Assembly (NCBI RefSeq): GCF_012927105.1
Contig: NZ_JABBFV010000001.1
Coordinates: forward strand, 618,413 to 682,412
DNA length: 64,000 nucleotides
Source of the DNA: Sphingobium psychrophilum
GTDB lineage: Bacteria > Pseudomonadota > Alphaproteobacteria > Sphingomonadales > Sphingomonadaceae
Direction of reading: 5' to 3'
The notes under the pieces were generated by a model. That model was given only the letters and a program-made list of their open reading frames with translations, did not search any database and was not told where the DNA came from. A program made the translations under genes and the position numbers. The stretch's first letter is position 1. Each line of letters opens with the position of its first letter. Positions 36,400-45,041 of this stretch are shown one piece after another.

Positions 36400-37548
36400 A
36401 TGGCGCTGACAACCTTGAAAGTGAAGAACGCGAAGCCTGGTCGGCATACCGATAGCAGAGGTCTTTGCCTGCTCGTGAAGGACAGCGGGGCGCGGACATG
36501 GGTTCTGCGAATGCAGAGAAACGGGCAACGCCGTGACTACGGGCTGGGATCAGCGTTGGACGTATCGCTAGCCGAGGCACGCGAAGCAGCAACAGCGTTA
36601 CGCCGCCGTGTTCGAGAGGGCTTCGATCCAGTCGCCGAGCGTCGGAAGGCGCGAAAGATCGTGCCCAACTTCGAGGCCGCGACTCGAATTTGTCATGAGA
36701 CGCTGCGTGAAGGCTGGAAAGGTGGGCATCATGCAAAGTGGCTGTCCAGCTTCGAAAAGCACGTCTTCCTTAAAATCGGCAAGAAGCCGGTAGACCAAGT
36801 GGACAGCGCCTGCGTGGTCGAGGCGCTTGCGCCAATCTGGCTCGAAATACCGGAAACCGCGCGCCGCATCCTCCAGCGCATCAGCGTCGTTCTGGATTTT
36901 GCGCACGTCAAGGGATGGGTACCGGAGGAAGTGTCACTCCGCTCCGTTCGGAAAGGGCTTCCCCGCCAGAACGACAAGCGCGGTCATATGGCAGCCATGC
37001 CCTATGCCGAAGTCCCGGCGCTCATGCAGAAGCTTGCGGGAGCTTCGCCCACAACCGGGCGCGATGCCTTGCGCTTTACCATCTACAACGCTGTACGGTC
37101 GAATGAGACGCGCTTTGCGGTATGGTCCGAGTTCGACCTTGATAATGGCATCTGGAGCATTCCCGGCGAGCGCATGAAGGCGCGGGAAGCCCATATCGTG
37201 CCGCTTTCCGCGCCTGTCGTTGCGCTGCTGCGCAAGCGTTGGAACGAGCGCACCAGCGACACCGGGCTTGTGTTCTCACATAATGGCGAGAAGGCGATCA
37301 GCGACGTAACCATGACCAAGCTGTTGCGAGATGACGGAATCGCAGGGATAACGGTCCACGGCTTCCGTTCATCCTTTACCGATTGGGCAGCGGAGCGAAC
37401 GCGCTTCCCGAAAGAGGTTGCCGACAAGGTGCTGGCGCACAAGCTGCCCAACAAGGTCGAAGCCGCTTATCGCCGGACCGACTTTTTCGACAAGCGGCGC
37501 AGCCTCATGGCGCGTTGGGCCGAGTATCTCGACCGCACAGAGACATAG
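36400..37548 (+). CDS. Tyrosine-recombinase integrase (P4-like)
   Basis: A 382-residue integrase with the N-terminal DUF4102-type arm-binding domain (LKVKNAKPGRHTDSRGLCLLV), a core-binding domain (about 95-190) and the catalytic domain. The active-site set is intact: R233 in AVRSNETRF, H320 and R323 in HGFRSSF, H347 in LAHK and Y357 in AAYRR. It is expected to recombine the 15-bp tRNA-Met repeats. It is the first gene of the island and faces inward. Confidence 0.93.
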   Translation: MALTTLKVKNAKPGRHTDSRGLCLLVKDSGARTWVLRMQRNGQRRDYGLGSALDVSLAEAREAATALRRRVREGFDPVAERRKARKIVPNFEAATRICHETLREGWKGGHHAKWLSSFEKHVFLKIGKKPVDQVDSACVVEALAPIWLEIPETARRILQRISVVLDFAHVKGWVPEEVSLRSVRKGLPRQNDKRGHMAAMPYAEVPALMQKLAGASPTTGRDALRFTIYNAVRSNETRFAVWSEFDLDNGIWSIPGERMKAREAHIVPLSAPVVALLRKRWNERTSDTGLVFSHNGEKAISDVTMTKLLRDDGIAGITVHGFRSSFTDWAAERTRFPKEVADKVLAHKLPNKVEAAYRRTDFFDKRRSLMARWAEYLDRTET

Positions 37549-37588
37549 AGCGGCAAGGGGAAGGACGCCGCAGGAACGGCGTCCGACC

Positions 37589-37783
37589 CTACAGCGCTCC
37601 GCGTTGCCGCCTGACCAAATCGTGCAGGCTGGCGGTGGTGATACGGGTTGCCTTGCCGAGCTTCACCGTTTCAACCTCGCCAGCCGCGATCAGTTCATAG
37701 AGCTTGGTGCGACCGACGCCGATCATGCGCGCCGCTTCATTAACGCGGACGCAGATTGGATCGGGGGGCGGGAGCGCGGTCAT
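37589..37783 (-). CDS. Excisionase-like helix-turn-helix protein
   Basis: A 64-residue protein with a MerR/excisionase-type winged helix (VNEAARMIGVGRTKLYELIAAGEVETVKLGKATRI). It would bind att or promoter DNA and favour excision. It overlaps the AlpA-like gene by four bases on the same strand, convergent with the integrase gene. Confidence 0.8.
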   Translation of the reverse strand: MTALPPPDPICVRVNEAARMIGVGRTKLYELIAAGEVETVKLGKATRITTASLHDLVRRQRGAL

Positions 37784-37995
37784 TGGGCATGGCTCCCGGC
37801 CCGTTCTTCGCGATAGCTGACAGGATCGGCCATCCAGCGTTCGATGGACGACTCCCGCCAGCCAGCGCCATGAACGCTGATTCTGATTTGAGCGGGAAAC
37901 GTCCCGTCCGCGATCTTGCGGTAAATGGTTGAACGGGAAAGCCCGGTGCGGGCCAGAACGGTCTTTAATCGAATGATACGATCGGTGTTGGACAT
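37780..37995 (-). CDS. AlpA-family regulator
   Basis: A 71-residue protein with the AlpA pattern IIRLKTVLARTGLSRSTIYRKIADGTFPAQI and a tail ending in WRESSIERWMAD. AlpA proteins activate excision or integrase genes in P4-like elements. It is the first of a two-gene unit with the excisionase-like protein. Confidence 0.85.
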   Translation of the reverse strand: MSNTDRIIRLKTVLARTGLSRSTIYRKIADGTFPAQIRISVHGAGWRESSIERWMADPVSYREERAGSHAQ

Positions 37996-38544
37996 CTACT
38001 TATTCCATACGTGCGCCAGTTATACCTTTCCCCCATGAGAGTTGAACAATGCGGGCCGTCCCTCAGCCCGCAAGGGGCAATCGGCGCGCATAGGGCTATG
38101 GCGGGCCTACGGCGGCAAATGTCGGGGATCGGCGGAGATTTCGTGCAGACGGCAGCCATAGCGGATCATCGGTAGCCCCAGGCGGCAAGAGGCGGTCGCC
38201 TTTTGCCCGGAGAGAGCAGGGCGGTGCCTTGCAAGGGCAAGCAGCGGGCGCTTCGCCCTTAAAATGATAGCAATCGACCTGTTCGAGTCGTACGCCATGG
38301 CGGACCTCTTGTTGACGACCCGCCAAGCCGTCTTTTGCTATGCCTCCGGTGCGTATGCTGTCTCGGTTTTTCGGAGTGTGCAAGTGGATAGGAAATGAAG
38401 TTCCGGAAGTAGGCACTACACTGCCGCTTTCGGCATTTCAGTGCCGATTTGTACATTTTGGTGGCACTTGTAACACCGTGACTGCCGTTTCCTGATGGCA
38501 ATTGTCATGCGATTGAATTACATAAAAGCCCAAGGAGTGATCCG
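37996..38544. other. Non-coding island segment
   Basis: Within these 549 bases I see no gene with convincing start, codon use or family resemblance. Short repeats of GGCACT and CAGTGCC type occur at 38410-38475, and GC-rich hairpins near 38190-38265. It probably contains the promoters of the AlpA-like gene and of the toxin-antitoxin pair; an old gene remnant is possible. Confidence 0.5.
38495..38508. promoter_or_regulatory. Probable antitoxin operator
   Basis: ATGGCAATTGTCAT is a 14-base palindrome with one mismatched pair, centred on CAATTG and 37 bases before the RelB-like start. Ribbon-helix-helix antitoxins usually bind such dyads to repress their own operon. Confidence 0.5.
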
Positions 38545-38850
38545 ATGGCCAATAATGCCCTGATTCAGACACGCATCGATTCGGACGTAAAGGACCGCGC
38601 CTCCGCCGTGTTCGAGCGGATGGGGCTTACCGTATCAGACGCCGTGCGCATCCTTCTGACCCGCACCGCACGCGAGGGCGTTGCCCCCATGGAGCTGCTG
38701 GTAGAGCGGCAAGCCTATGACCAGTGGTTCCGGGCGCGGGTGCAGGAGGCGCTGGGCGACGATCGGCCTGACATTGACGACGCCGAGGTTTCCGCGCGAT
38801 TTTCCGAGCTTCGCGCGAACGCGCGAAAGGGCATCAAGCCGGTGCAATGA
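38545..38850 (+). CDS. RelB/DinJ-family antitoxin
   Basis: A 101-residue protein with an N-terminal ribbon-helix-helix (ALIQTRIDSDVKDRASAVFERMGLTVSDAVRILLTRTA) that binds the operator, and a C-terminal segment that wraps the toxin. AAGGAG precedes the ATG. The stop overlaps the toxin start by four bases (ATGA), the standard coupling for such pairs. Confidence 0.9.
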   Translation: MANNALIQTRIDSDVKDRASAVFERMGLTVSDAVRILLTRTAREGVAPMELLVERQAYDQWFRARVQEALGDDRPDIDDAEVSARFSELRANARKGIKPVQ

Positions 38851-39152
38851 AACTCGCTTGGTCCAATCGGGCGACGACTGATCGTCTGGCGATATTCATT
38901 TGGATTGCCGAGGATAATCCGCAAGCCGCTGCCGATGTGGACGATCGGATTGAAGCAGCGGCCCAGCGCCTCAAAGACTTCCCGAATAGCGGGCGTCCGG
39001 GCCGGATCGAATGCGCGCGCGAATTGGTGATCGCGCGCACGCCTTATATCGCACCTTACCAAATCAATGGGGATACCGTGCGCGTCCTTCGCGTAATCCA
39101 TGGCGCGCGCATGTGGCCCCACGATATTCCCCAGGAGTTCGCCCCGGAGTAA
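38847..39152 (+). CDS. RelE/ParE-family toxin
   Basis: A 101-residue protein with the ParE-type layout: WSNRATTDRLAIFIWIAEDNPQAAADVDDRIEAAAQRLKDFPNSGRPGR and a C-terminal VRVLRVIHGARMW. The RVIHGAR segment and basic residues fit ParE-like toxins that attack gyrase, though RelE-type mRNA cleavage cannot be excluded. Coupled to the antitoxin. Confidence 0.88.
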   Translation: MKLAWSNRATTDRLAIFIWIAEDNPQAAADVDDRIEAAAQRLKDFPNSGRPGRIECARELVIARTPYIAPYQINGDTVRVLRVIHGARMWPHDIPQEFAPE

Positions 39153-39370
39153 GCTGCCAGATACCCCCCGTTGGTGTACGATTGGCCGGTAGCGGAATGG
39201 CGGCTCTTTATTGGAGGATGTCGATAGCCGACATTTGGGGCCGCCAAGCGTGGTGCGGCAACGGGGCGGGGCAAAAATGTAGATATCCATATGCTTACGT
39301 ATTACGGTTGCAACGAACAAAGTCGGTATCGCCGTGAAAAGCAAATTCGGTCCCAATGGAGGGGTTTTCA

Positions 39371-40954
39371 ATGGATTATCAGTCTTACTCTATCCGTAAG
39401 ATACTGGATGCCGTTACTAGCGGCGAGATCAGAATACCTGCTTTCCAGCGCGGCTTCGTTTGGGAGATGGATAGAGTAGCGCATCTTTTAGATAGCATCT
39501 ATAAGGGATATCCATTTGGCTCTCTTCTATTCTGGCGTACTAAGCAACAGTTAGCTGCTGAACGTAGTCTAGGTACATTTACATTACCTGATCCAGAGGC
39601 AGAGTATCCGATAGACTATGTGTTGGACGGGCAGCAACGCCTGACATCTATCTTCACGGTGTTTCAGACCGAGCTGAAGCCTGAAAAAAATCCTGAATGG
39701 ATGGACATCTACTTCGACCTAGACGCGGGCGACAATCCTCAAGACAGCGCTTTTGTTGCACTGGAAAAAGTTGAGGATGCCGAACGCCAACGATATTTCC
39801 CTATGCGTGTCTTGTTTGATTCCGTGGGCTACCGATCCAATACCGAACATTTGGACAAAACAAGAATTGCGACCATCGATAAACTCCAAGAGAAGTTTAA
39901 AGAGGTTACAATTCCCGTTCAGGTACTCAAAAGTGAAGATCGGTCAATCGTCGCAATTGTCTTCGAAAGAATTAATCATCTCGGCGTAGCGTTGGATACG
40001 CTGCAACTGCTGTCGGCTTGGACTTGGAGTGAGGATTTTGACCTTTTAGACAAGTTCCGTGACCTTCGAGACGAATTATCAGATTTCGGATTTGCTGGCG
40101 TTGGGGATGACTCCGATCTGATCCTTAGTTGCGTAGCAGGGATTTTAGCAGGTGAGCCAGGCCCTGAAACGCTACTAAACTTAAACGGATCAGATGTTCG
40201 TGCACAATTTCCTCGCGTCGAACAGGGCATTCGCGGCGCGATCGACTTTCTCAGAACTCAGCTGAAGGTTGTACACCTAAAGCTACTACCCTATCCATCA
40301 ATGCTCGTCCCGCTAGCCGTCTTCTTCGCCGAACCCGAAGGAAAGGATGTCGTATATAATGCGGCAACTTATAACCGTTTGAAACGGTGGTTCTGGCGAA
40401 CTTGCTTTTCTGCTCGATATTCCAGCCAAACACGCAAGACGACTATCTACGATATTCAACAGGCAGAGCTTCTGAAAAATGGCCAGCCAAACACCTTTGG
40501 CGAAATTGACCTGAAAGTTGACGAAGCGTTCTTCAAAAGTTCGTTTCGCGTAGGCGCTGCTGCCACAAAGACTTTCGTTTTGCTGCTATCTAATAATTAT
40601 CCAAAAAGCTTGTTGTCGGGTAAAGAAATTGATCTCGACCGAGTGTTGCAAAGCTACAACCGGTCTGAATTTCATCACACTTACCCGCGAGCATTTTTGC
40701 GTGAAAATGGATATGATGAGCCATCAATAAATATGCTTGCTAACTTTTGCTTTCTTAGTGCTGCGGAGAATAGAAATATTGGTAGAAAGCGGCCCTCTGT
40801 GTATCTGCAAGATTTGGGGGGCACGGAACATAACGTCGATGAGACACTCGCTTCTGCCTTTTGTGCAGCGGAGGAGTTTAACGACGACTATGACGGTTTC
40901 ATAAAGGCGCGGATGGCCCGTCTTGTTGCCTTCGCGGAAAAATTAACAGCCTAG
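39371..40954 (+). CDS. GmrSD-like DUF262 nuclease with C-terminal HNH-like domain
   Basis: A 527-residue protein. The N-terminal DUF262 domain has RIPAFQRGFVW (22-31) and the ParB-like DGQQRLTS (86-93), which in GmrS and SspE uses NTP. The C-terminal region has EFHHTYPRAFL (H435, H436) followed by N458 and N467/N469, the pattern of DUF1524 HNH nucleases. Such proteins act as type IV restriction enzymes on modified phage DNA. GGAGGGG six bases before the ATG fixes the start. Codon use is AT-richer than the flanks. It stands alone. Confidence 0.82.
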   Translation: MDYQSYSIRKILDAVTSGEIRIPAFQRGFVWEMDRVAHLLDSIYKGYPFGSLLFWRTKQQLAAERSLGTFTLPDPEAEYPIDYVLDGQQRLTSIFTVFQTELKPEKNPEWMDIYFDLDAGDNPQDSAFVALEKVEDAERQRYFPMRVLFDSVGYRSNTEHLDKTRIATIDKLQEKFKEVTIPVQVLKSEDRSIVAIVFERINHLGVALDTLQLLSAWTWSEDFDLLDKFRDLRDELSDFGFAGVGDDSDLILSCVAGILAGEPGPETLLNLNGSDVRAQFPRVEQGIRGAIDFLRTQLKVVHLKLLPYPSMLVPLAVFFAEPEGKDVVYNAATYNRLKRWFWRTCFSARYSSQTRKTTIYDIQQAELLKNGQPNTFGEIDLKVDEAFFKSSFRVGAAATKTFVLLLSNNYPKSLLSGKEIDLDRVLQSYNRSEFHHTYPRAFLRENGYDEPSINMLANFCFLSAAENRNIGRKRPSVYLQDLGGTEHNVDETLASAFCAAEEFNDDYDGFIKARMARLVAFAEKLTA

Positions 40955-41111
40955 GATATGAAGCAGCGCACTTACCATCCGGGGTTTCAACGACGGATTT
41001 CAGGACCATTAGAATTGCGGGAGATCGACCGAAATCGGCGCAAAGCAGTTTTGCCGGGAGGTACGCGAACCGTCGGCTTTCGGTAGGCCTTATCGGACCT
41101 GCCGTTGTCGG

Positions 41112-42170
41112 TTAACTCCATACGTTGGCAGACGCAGCGTCATAGAATTCAACTTCGAGCGGCACCTTCTCGTGTCGTTGCGCGGCCAAGCCATGCGCGC
41201 GCGTAATGATGCGGTTGTTATCGTCGCTGTCGGGATCGCCATAGAGACCGAGATAGAGTTTTGGGAACTTCCCGCGCGCCATCCGGATCAGGATGTGATC
41301 GTCATTGGCGGCGAGTGAATGACCGAAGATGAAAAAGCAATGCTTGCCCTGCTTAACATTTGCAGTGAATTGCTTAAAGCCTTGGTACAAATAGGCATTG
41401 TGACGAATCTTAGCCTTCTTCTGGCTACTCGATCCCTCGGCAACGAACAATGGATAGGCGTCGCCATCGATCGCTTCACGGGCCTGTTCGATCAGCGGTA
41501 TGCCCTTGCGGACCCAGGTATATTTCTTCAGTTCCGAGCCGGAGTCGAACAGGTGCAGCGCGCCATGGAGGAAATGAATGCGGGCATCATGTGCGCCGAC
41601 TTCGCCCTGCCACACCACATATTCGGCGTCGGGCGCATCCTCGTGATTTCCAAACCCGTCGTTCCGTGCAAGGTTGAGCGTCGTACCGAGCGGATCGTCG
41701 TCGTGCATCAACGCCCAATAGAGCAACAGATCATAATTGAGCGTGAAGACCTGTCCGTCCTCGCCAAGGAAATGGTTGAGGAATGCCCGGCATGCCCAGA
41801 ATTCCTCATCGGCAACTTCAGGTGGTATTGCGGGATGGTTGCCGGCAATCGTCTGAATGAGGATTTCCTTTAATGCCCCAGCGTGCGCTTGCATCTTGGC
41901 GATCGCACCGGCACCGTCGGGCACATAAGCTGGCAAGATGCGCGCGGCGTTTTCGAGTGAGCGTATCGCGGCTTCGAAGTCTTGGGTGCCGAGCGCCTCG
42001 AACACCGTCTTCACTTCAGGGCAAGCACTGAAGTCAGCCTGCGCGAATAGCGAGCCGTAATGGAAGATGTGCTTCCGGCAGGCAATGCTAAAACCATTGC
42101 CGAGCAGAAGATGCCGTTTCGAGAACCTAGCGGAATCCGCGATTGCCTCGTCGAAAGTCAAAAGCGCCAT
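41112..42170 (-). CDS. DUF4917 protein with SIR2-like features
   Basis: A 352-residue protein. LLLGNGFSIA (22-30), FTLNYDLLLYW (142-152), FLHGALHLF (200-208) and FIFGHSLAANDDHI (281-293) match DUF4917. In the same order they match the nucleotide loop, TxNYD, catalytic histidine and GxSLxDxxI elements of SIR2-like domains of phage-defence NADases. NAD binding or cleavage is inferred. I prefer the ATG at 42170 to 42179 because AGGGG is better spaced. It is transcribed alone and convergent to the DUF262 gene. Confidence 0.78.
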   Translation of the reverse strand: MALLTFDEAIADSARFSKRHLLLGNGFSIACRKHIFHYGSLFAQADFSACPEVKTVFEALGTQDFEAAIRSLENAARILPAYVPDGAGAIAKMQAHAGALKEILIQTIAGNHPAIPPEVADEEFWACRAFLNHFLGEDGQVFTLNYDLLLYWALMHDDDPLGTTLNLARNDGFGNHEDAPDAEYVVWQGEVGAHDARIHFLHGALHLFDSGSELKKYTWVRKGIPLIEQAREAIDGDAYPLFVAEGSSSQKKAKIRHNAYLYQGFKQFTANVKQGKHCFFIFGHSLAANDDHILIRMARGKFPKLYLGLYGDPDSDDNNRIITRAHGLAAQRHEKVPLEVEFYDAASANVWS

Positions 42171-42179
42171 CGTCGCCAT

Positions 42180-42546
42180 TCCCCTATAATTTCCCCGACA
42201 TCTTCAGTATCCTAGATACTGACGGATGCGAAACTTCCAAATATCTGCGGTCTAGGCGGCCGCTCCTGCTGGCACAGTTGGTGAGGAAGATGGCACTACA
42301 AGCCGTAGCGAGGCTCCGCAGGCGGCTAAACGAATTTCCGCTTTCGCCGATTTCGTTGGCGGTGACGTACCAACCGTCAATGGCGCATTGCCGTCTGTCG
42401 GGAAGCGCATTGGCTTCAGGCACGAGCCACACAATTCTGCGGCGACACTGCAAATCACGATGTCACAAGAACTGGTGAATGGCGGAATGCGTGAGAATTA
42501 CCGCCGGATTGGCGAGTTGCCCGACAACCGCAGCCGAAGGCTTCTT
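42180..42546. other. Gap without a supported gene
   Basis: These 367 bases have open frames on both strands but none with family resemblance or a ribosome site. It probably includes the promoter of the DUF4917 gene, and possibly decayed coding sequence. Confidence 0.45.
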
Positions 42547-42732
42547 TCAGGTTGAAGACTGCCTGCCGGACTTTGCGGTACGTTCGCTCTCCAATCGTTC
42601 GACCTCCTTTTCGACGAGGCTGCGGATGAACTGAGCGCGCCGATTGGGGCCGATCAGATCGTCAATGCGCTCCGCCAAGCCATTCGGCAGACGGACAACG
42701 GTTGTTTTTACTCCGAGCGGCGGTCTTCCCAT
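42547..42732 (-). CDS. Small ribbon-helix-helix protein
   Basis: A 61-residue protein with a CopG-like core (GVKTTVVRLPNGLAERIDDLIGPNRRAQFIRSLVEKEVERLE). It would bind DNA as a dimer and is divergent from the gene pair at 42886-45041, which it may control. It could also be an antitoxin without a visible toxin. Confidence 0.72.
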   Translation of the reverse strand: MGRPPLGVKTTVVRLPNGLAERIDDLIGPNRRAQFIRSLVEKEVERLESERTAKSGRQSST

Positions 42733-42783
42733 GGAAGTTTCGTAACCGACGATGACGCCTGTTCAATCACAAGTTCATTAAGG

Positions 42784-42831
42784 GATATCGGTTATTGATT
42801 AATGCCATTCTTTTGTCGTATAAGCGATATC
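42784..42831. promoter_or_regulatory. Divergent promoter region with GATATCG/CGATATC repeat
   Basis: GATATCG (42784-42790) and CGATATC (42825-42831) form an inverted pair in an AT-rich 150-base gap between the ribbon-helix-helix gene and the gene pair on the plus strand. It is a plausible operator. Confidence 0.4.
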
Positions 42832-42885
42832 TGATAGTCTTTTGCGAGATGTAATCCAAAGGACGTAGCCGATGGAGGCAAGGCA

Positions 42886-43530
42886 ATGGCGAAAGGTGAA
42901 TATCCGTCTGACGATTCGAAAATCGGTACATCTCGCCGCGCTCTGCTACGCGGATTAACCGTCATACCAGTTACGGCGTCGGCGATTGCCTCGCCCTGGG
43001 AGGGCGCACTGGCGGCGTTTCACCAACGCTACGAGGATGAACCCGCCAAGCTTGAGCGGACGAAGGAGGGCCGAAGCATAAGCCGCTTCCGCTATCACAA
43101 TGCCGAACGCTGGATGACCACGCTCGAACCAGATTTCTTCATCGAACCGCGACATGCAAAGGAAGCGCTGCATCAGGCCGGTTTCGTGACCCAGCAGGCG
43201 CTGTGTGCCTATCTGCTCGACATGGGCTTTGCCGATGCGTGGAACGCCCGCCACATCAAGCAGGACATCGCCAAGGCGCTGGCCTACGCCAATGCCTGCG
43301 GCTTCGGTCACAACTGCCCCGACATGGCGCGGCTGGCTGAGGTTCTCTCGCCCTACTGGAAATGGGGCTATCATTATCATGAGTGGGAGGAAGACCGGCC
43401 CCGCACGGGTGGCTTCATTCCCGCCATGATTACGCCCCTTGTGCGTGCCTTGGTGGACCGCGTGCATGACGTGACAGGCCACCCGCGCCCGAAGGGTTGC
43501 CAGCGTCGCCCACAGGAGGCGCGGTCATGA
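42886..43530 (+). CDS. Unknown protein with Tat-like signal, partner of the HEPN fusion
   Basis: A 214-residue protein. Residues 16-40 hold a twin-arginine-like signal (TSRRALLRGLTVIP, then a hydrophobic stretch to IASPWEG), suggesting export or anchoring. The mature part is helical with a His/Trp/Tyr-rich centre (WKWGYHYHEWEED) and no family that I know. GGAGG lies upstream. It overlaps the following gene by four bases (ATGA at 43527-43530), so the two are made together. Confidence 0.7.
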   Translation: MAKGEYPSDDSKIGTSRRALLRGLTVIPVTASAIASPWEGALAAFHQRYEDEPAKLERTKEGRSISRFRYHNAERWMTTLEPDFFIEPRHAKEALHQAGFVTQQALCAYLLDMGFADAWNARHIKQDIAKALAYANACGFGHNCPDMARLAEVLSPYWKWGYHYHEWEEDRPRTGGFIPAMITPLVRALVDRVHDVTGHPRPKGCQRRPQEARS

Positions 43531-45041
43531 TGCTGCGTATCGACGCCGATCATCTGCCCGCGCCGATCCGGGACGAGCTTCTTCACATCACCACGATCCT
43601 GTTCGATGCGTTCGAGGAAACGACCAAGGGCCGATGCTCTGAACATTTCCGGGCGGGCCGCATACTCACCCTCATCCTGCACGGTCCCCATGCCGAGATG
43701 GACTGGGGAGAGGTCGCGCCGGGGGAAGCGTTCCGACTGCTGGCGATCGTCAACTATTCCCGGCTTGCCCGCAGCGAACGCGACTGGCGACTGGTGCGTG
43801 ATCGGCTCCGCCGCGCGTGGGAGCATGGCGAAATTACCCGTCCGGTGCGGCTGAGCGTGGAAAGCCTTGAGCGGATGAACGGCGCTCTTGTCGAAGGCGT
43901 CCCGCATTTTGTCACGATCGCTGAGCAGGGCATCGCGCTCTATCAGATGGAAGGCTTGCGGCTGAAAGAGCCGCGCTACCTGCCAGCGCGAGAACGGGCG
44001 ATCCGGGGCGTGGCGGAGTTTATCCGGTGGTATCAACGCGGCACCGGATTTCTGGCTGGCGCGGCTTTCTATCGGAACCGGGGCGATGCGCCGATGGCGG
44101 CGCTGCTGCTGCATCAGGCGTGCGAACATTTCTATCTCTGCGTGTTGCGATCCATCAGCCTGCACGCGCCGCGCACCCATGCATTGGATGAACTGCGCGA
44201 GGCAGCGGAAGCGCTGGACCCACGCCTGTCTTCGGCGTGGCCACGAGACAGTCGGTTCGAGCGCCGGGCGTTCGGCTGCATTCGCCGCGCCTATGTCGAA
44301 GCACGCTATGGGCAATCCTACCGCATTTCGGGCGAGGAACTGGCATGGGCATTCGAGCGGGTGGAGATATTGCAGGAGCGGGCAGCGTCCGCCTGCGCAG
44401 ATCATCAGGCTTCGCTTGCCGTGATCCTGCCAGCAGCGATGATTCCACCACCGCCAGCGCAGACGACAGCGATAGCGCTTTCCCGACCTGTGCGCCGCGC
44501 CAATATGCTGCAACGGACATGGCGGATCGTGCGTCGTGTCGCCCCATCACCGGGCCGATGGAATCCGCTCATTCCCATTCGCCGGTTCTGGCGCTCCGAC
44601 AGGTTCATGGACTGGGTTGACCATCTGCCCTTGGCGATTGTCTGCCTGTGCTTCTTCATGGCGGGGGCCGAGGCAACGCTATGGCGGGTGAAGTCTGCGC
44701 AGGCCGTCCGTTCCGAACCGGCAGACCTGTCCGCCGTGCTGGACTTCGACGTGCGGGCGGACACGGTGTTAGGCGCGGTCATGGATGTTGCGCAAAGGGC
44801 GGGCTACAGGGTCAAGGCCAATGAGGACATTTGGACGGTGCGGTGGACCGGAGCCTATCGCGCCAAGGCGACGACCTTCGACGCGCTGGCGGACATTCTC
44901 TATGGCTCCGGCCTGTGTCCCGCGATCCGAGATGGCTTCATCACCGTGCGCTATTGCGACAAGAGCAGCCCGCCCATGGCGGCGATGGTCGAGTATCAGG
45001 CAAAACCGGACAGCAATGTGCGCTTATCGGTTTCGCGCTAA
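43527..45041 (+). CDS. Degenerate nucleotidyltransferase - HEPN - transmembrane - STN fusion
   Basis: A 504-residue protein with four parts. Residues about 15-145 resemble the nucleotidyltransferase part of NT-HEPN proteins, but the expected GSxA...SDxDL site reads LHGPHAEMDW and GEAFRLLAI, so catalysis is probably lost. Residues 165-290 are HEPN (AALLLHQACEHFYLCVL, AFGCIRRAYVEARY). A single helix lies at about 367-383. Residues 402-476 resemble an STN domain (LDFDVRADTVLGAVMDVAQRAGY ... ALADILYGSGL). The HEPN would be cytoplasmic and the STN periplasmic. AGGAGG precedes the ATG. The combination is unfamiliar to me. Confidence 0.72.
   Translation: MMLRIDADHLPAPIRDELLHITTILFDAFEETTKGRCSEHFRAGRILTLILHGPHAEMDWGEVAPGEAFRLLAIVNYSRLARSERDWRLVRDRLRRAWEHGEITRPVRLSVESLERMNGALVEGVPHFVTIAEQGIALYQMEGLRLKEPRYLPARERAIRGVAEFIRWYQRGTGFLAGAAFYRNRGDAPMAALLLHQACEHFYLCVLRSISLHAPRTHALDELREAAEALDPRLSSAWPRDSRFERRAFGCIRRAYVEARYGQSYRISGEELAWAFERVEILQERAASACADHQASLAVILPAAMIPPPPAQTTAIALSRPVRRANMLQRTWRIVRRVAPSPGRWNPLIPIRRFWRSDRFMDWVDHLPLAIVCLCFFMAGAEATLWRVKSAQAVRSEPADLSAVLDFDVRADTVLGAVMDVAQRAGYRVKANEDIWTVRWTGAYRAKATTFDALADILYGSGLCPAIRDGFITVRYCDKSSPPMAAMVEYQAKPDSNVRLSVSR

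Noticed and set aside
38000..38540. Iterons or a replication origin in the non-coding island segment
   Set aside because: Short GGCACT-like repeats are too irregular and no replication initiator gene is present.
42184..42546. 111-codon plus-strand frame between the DUF4917 and ribbon-helix-helix genes
   Set aside because: No ribosome site, atypical composition and no family resemblance.
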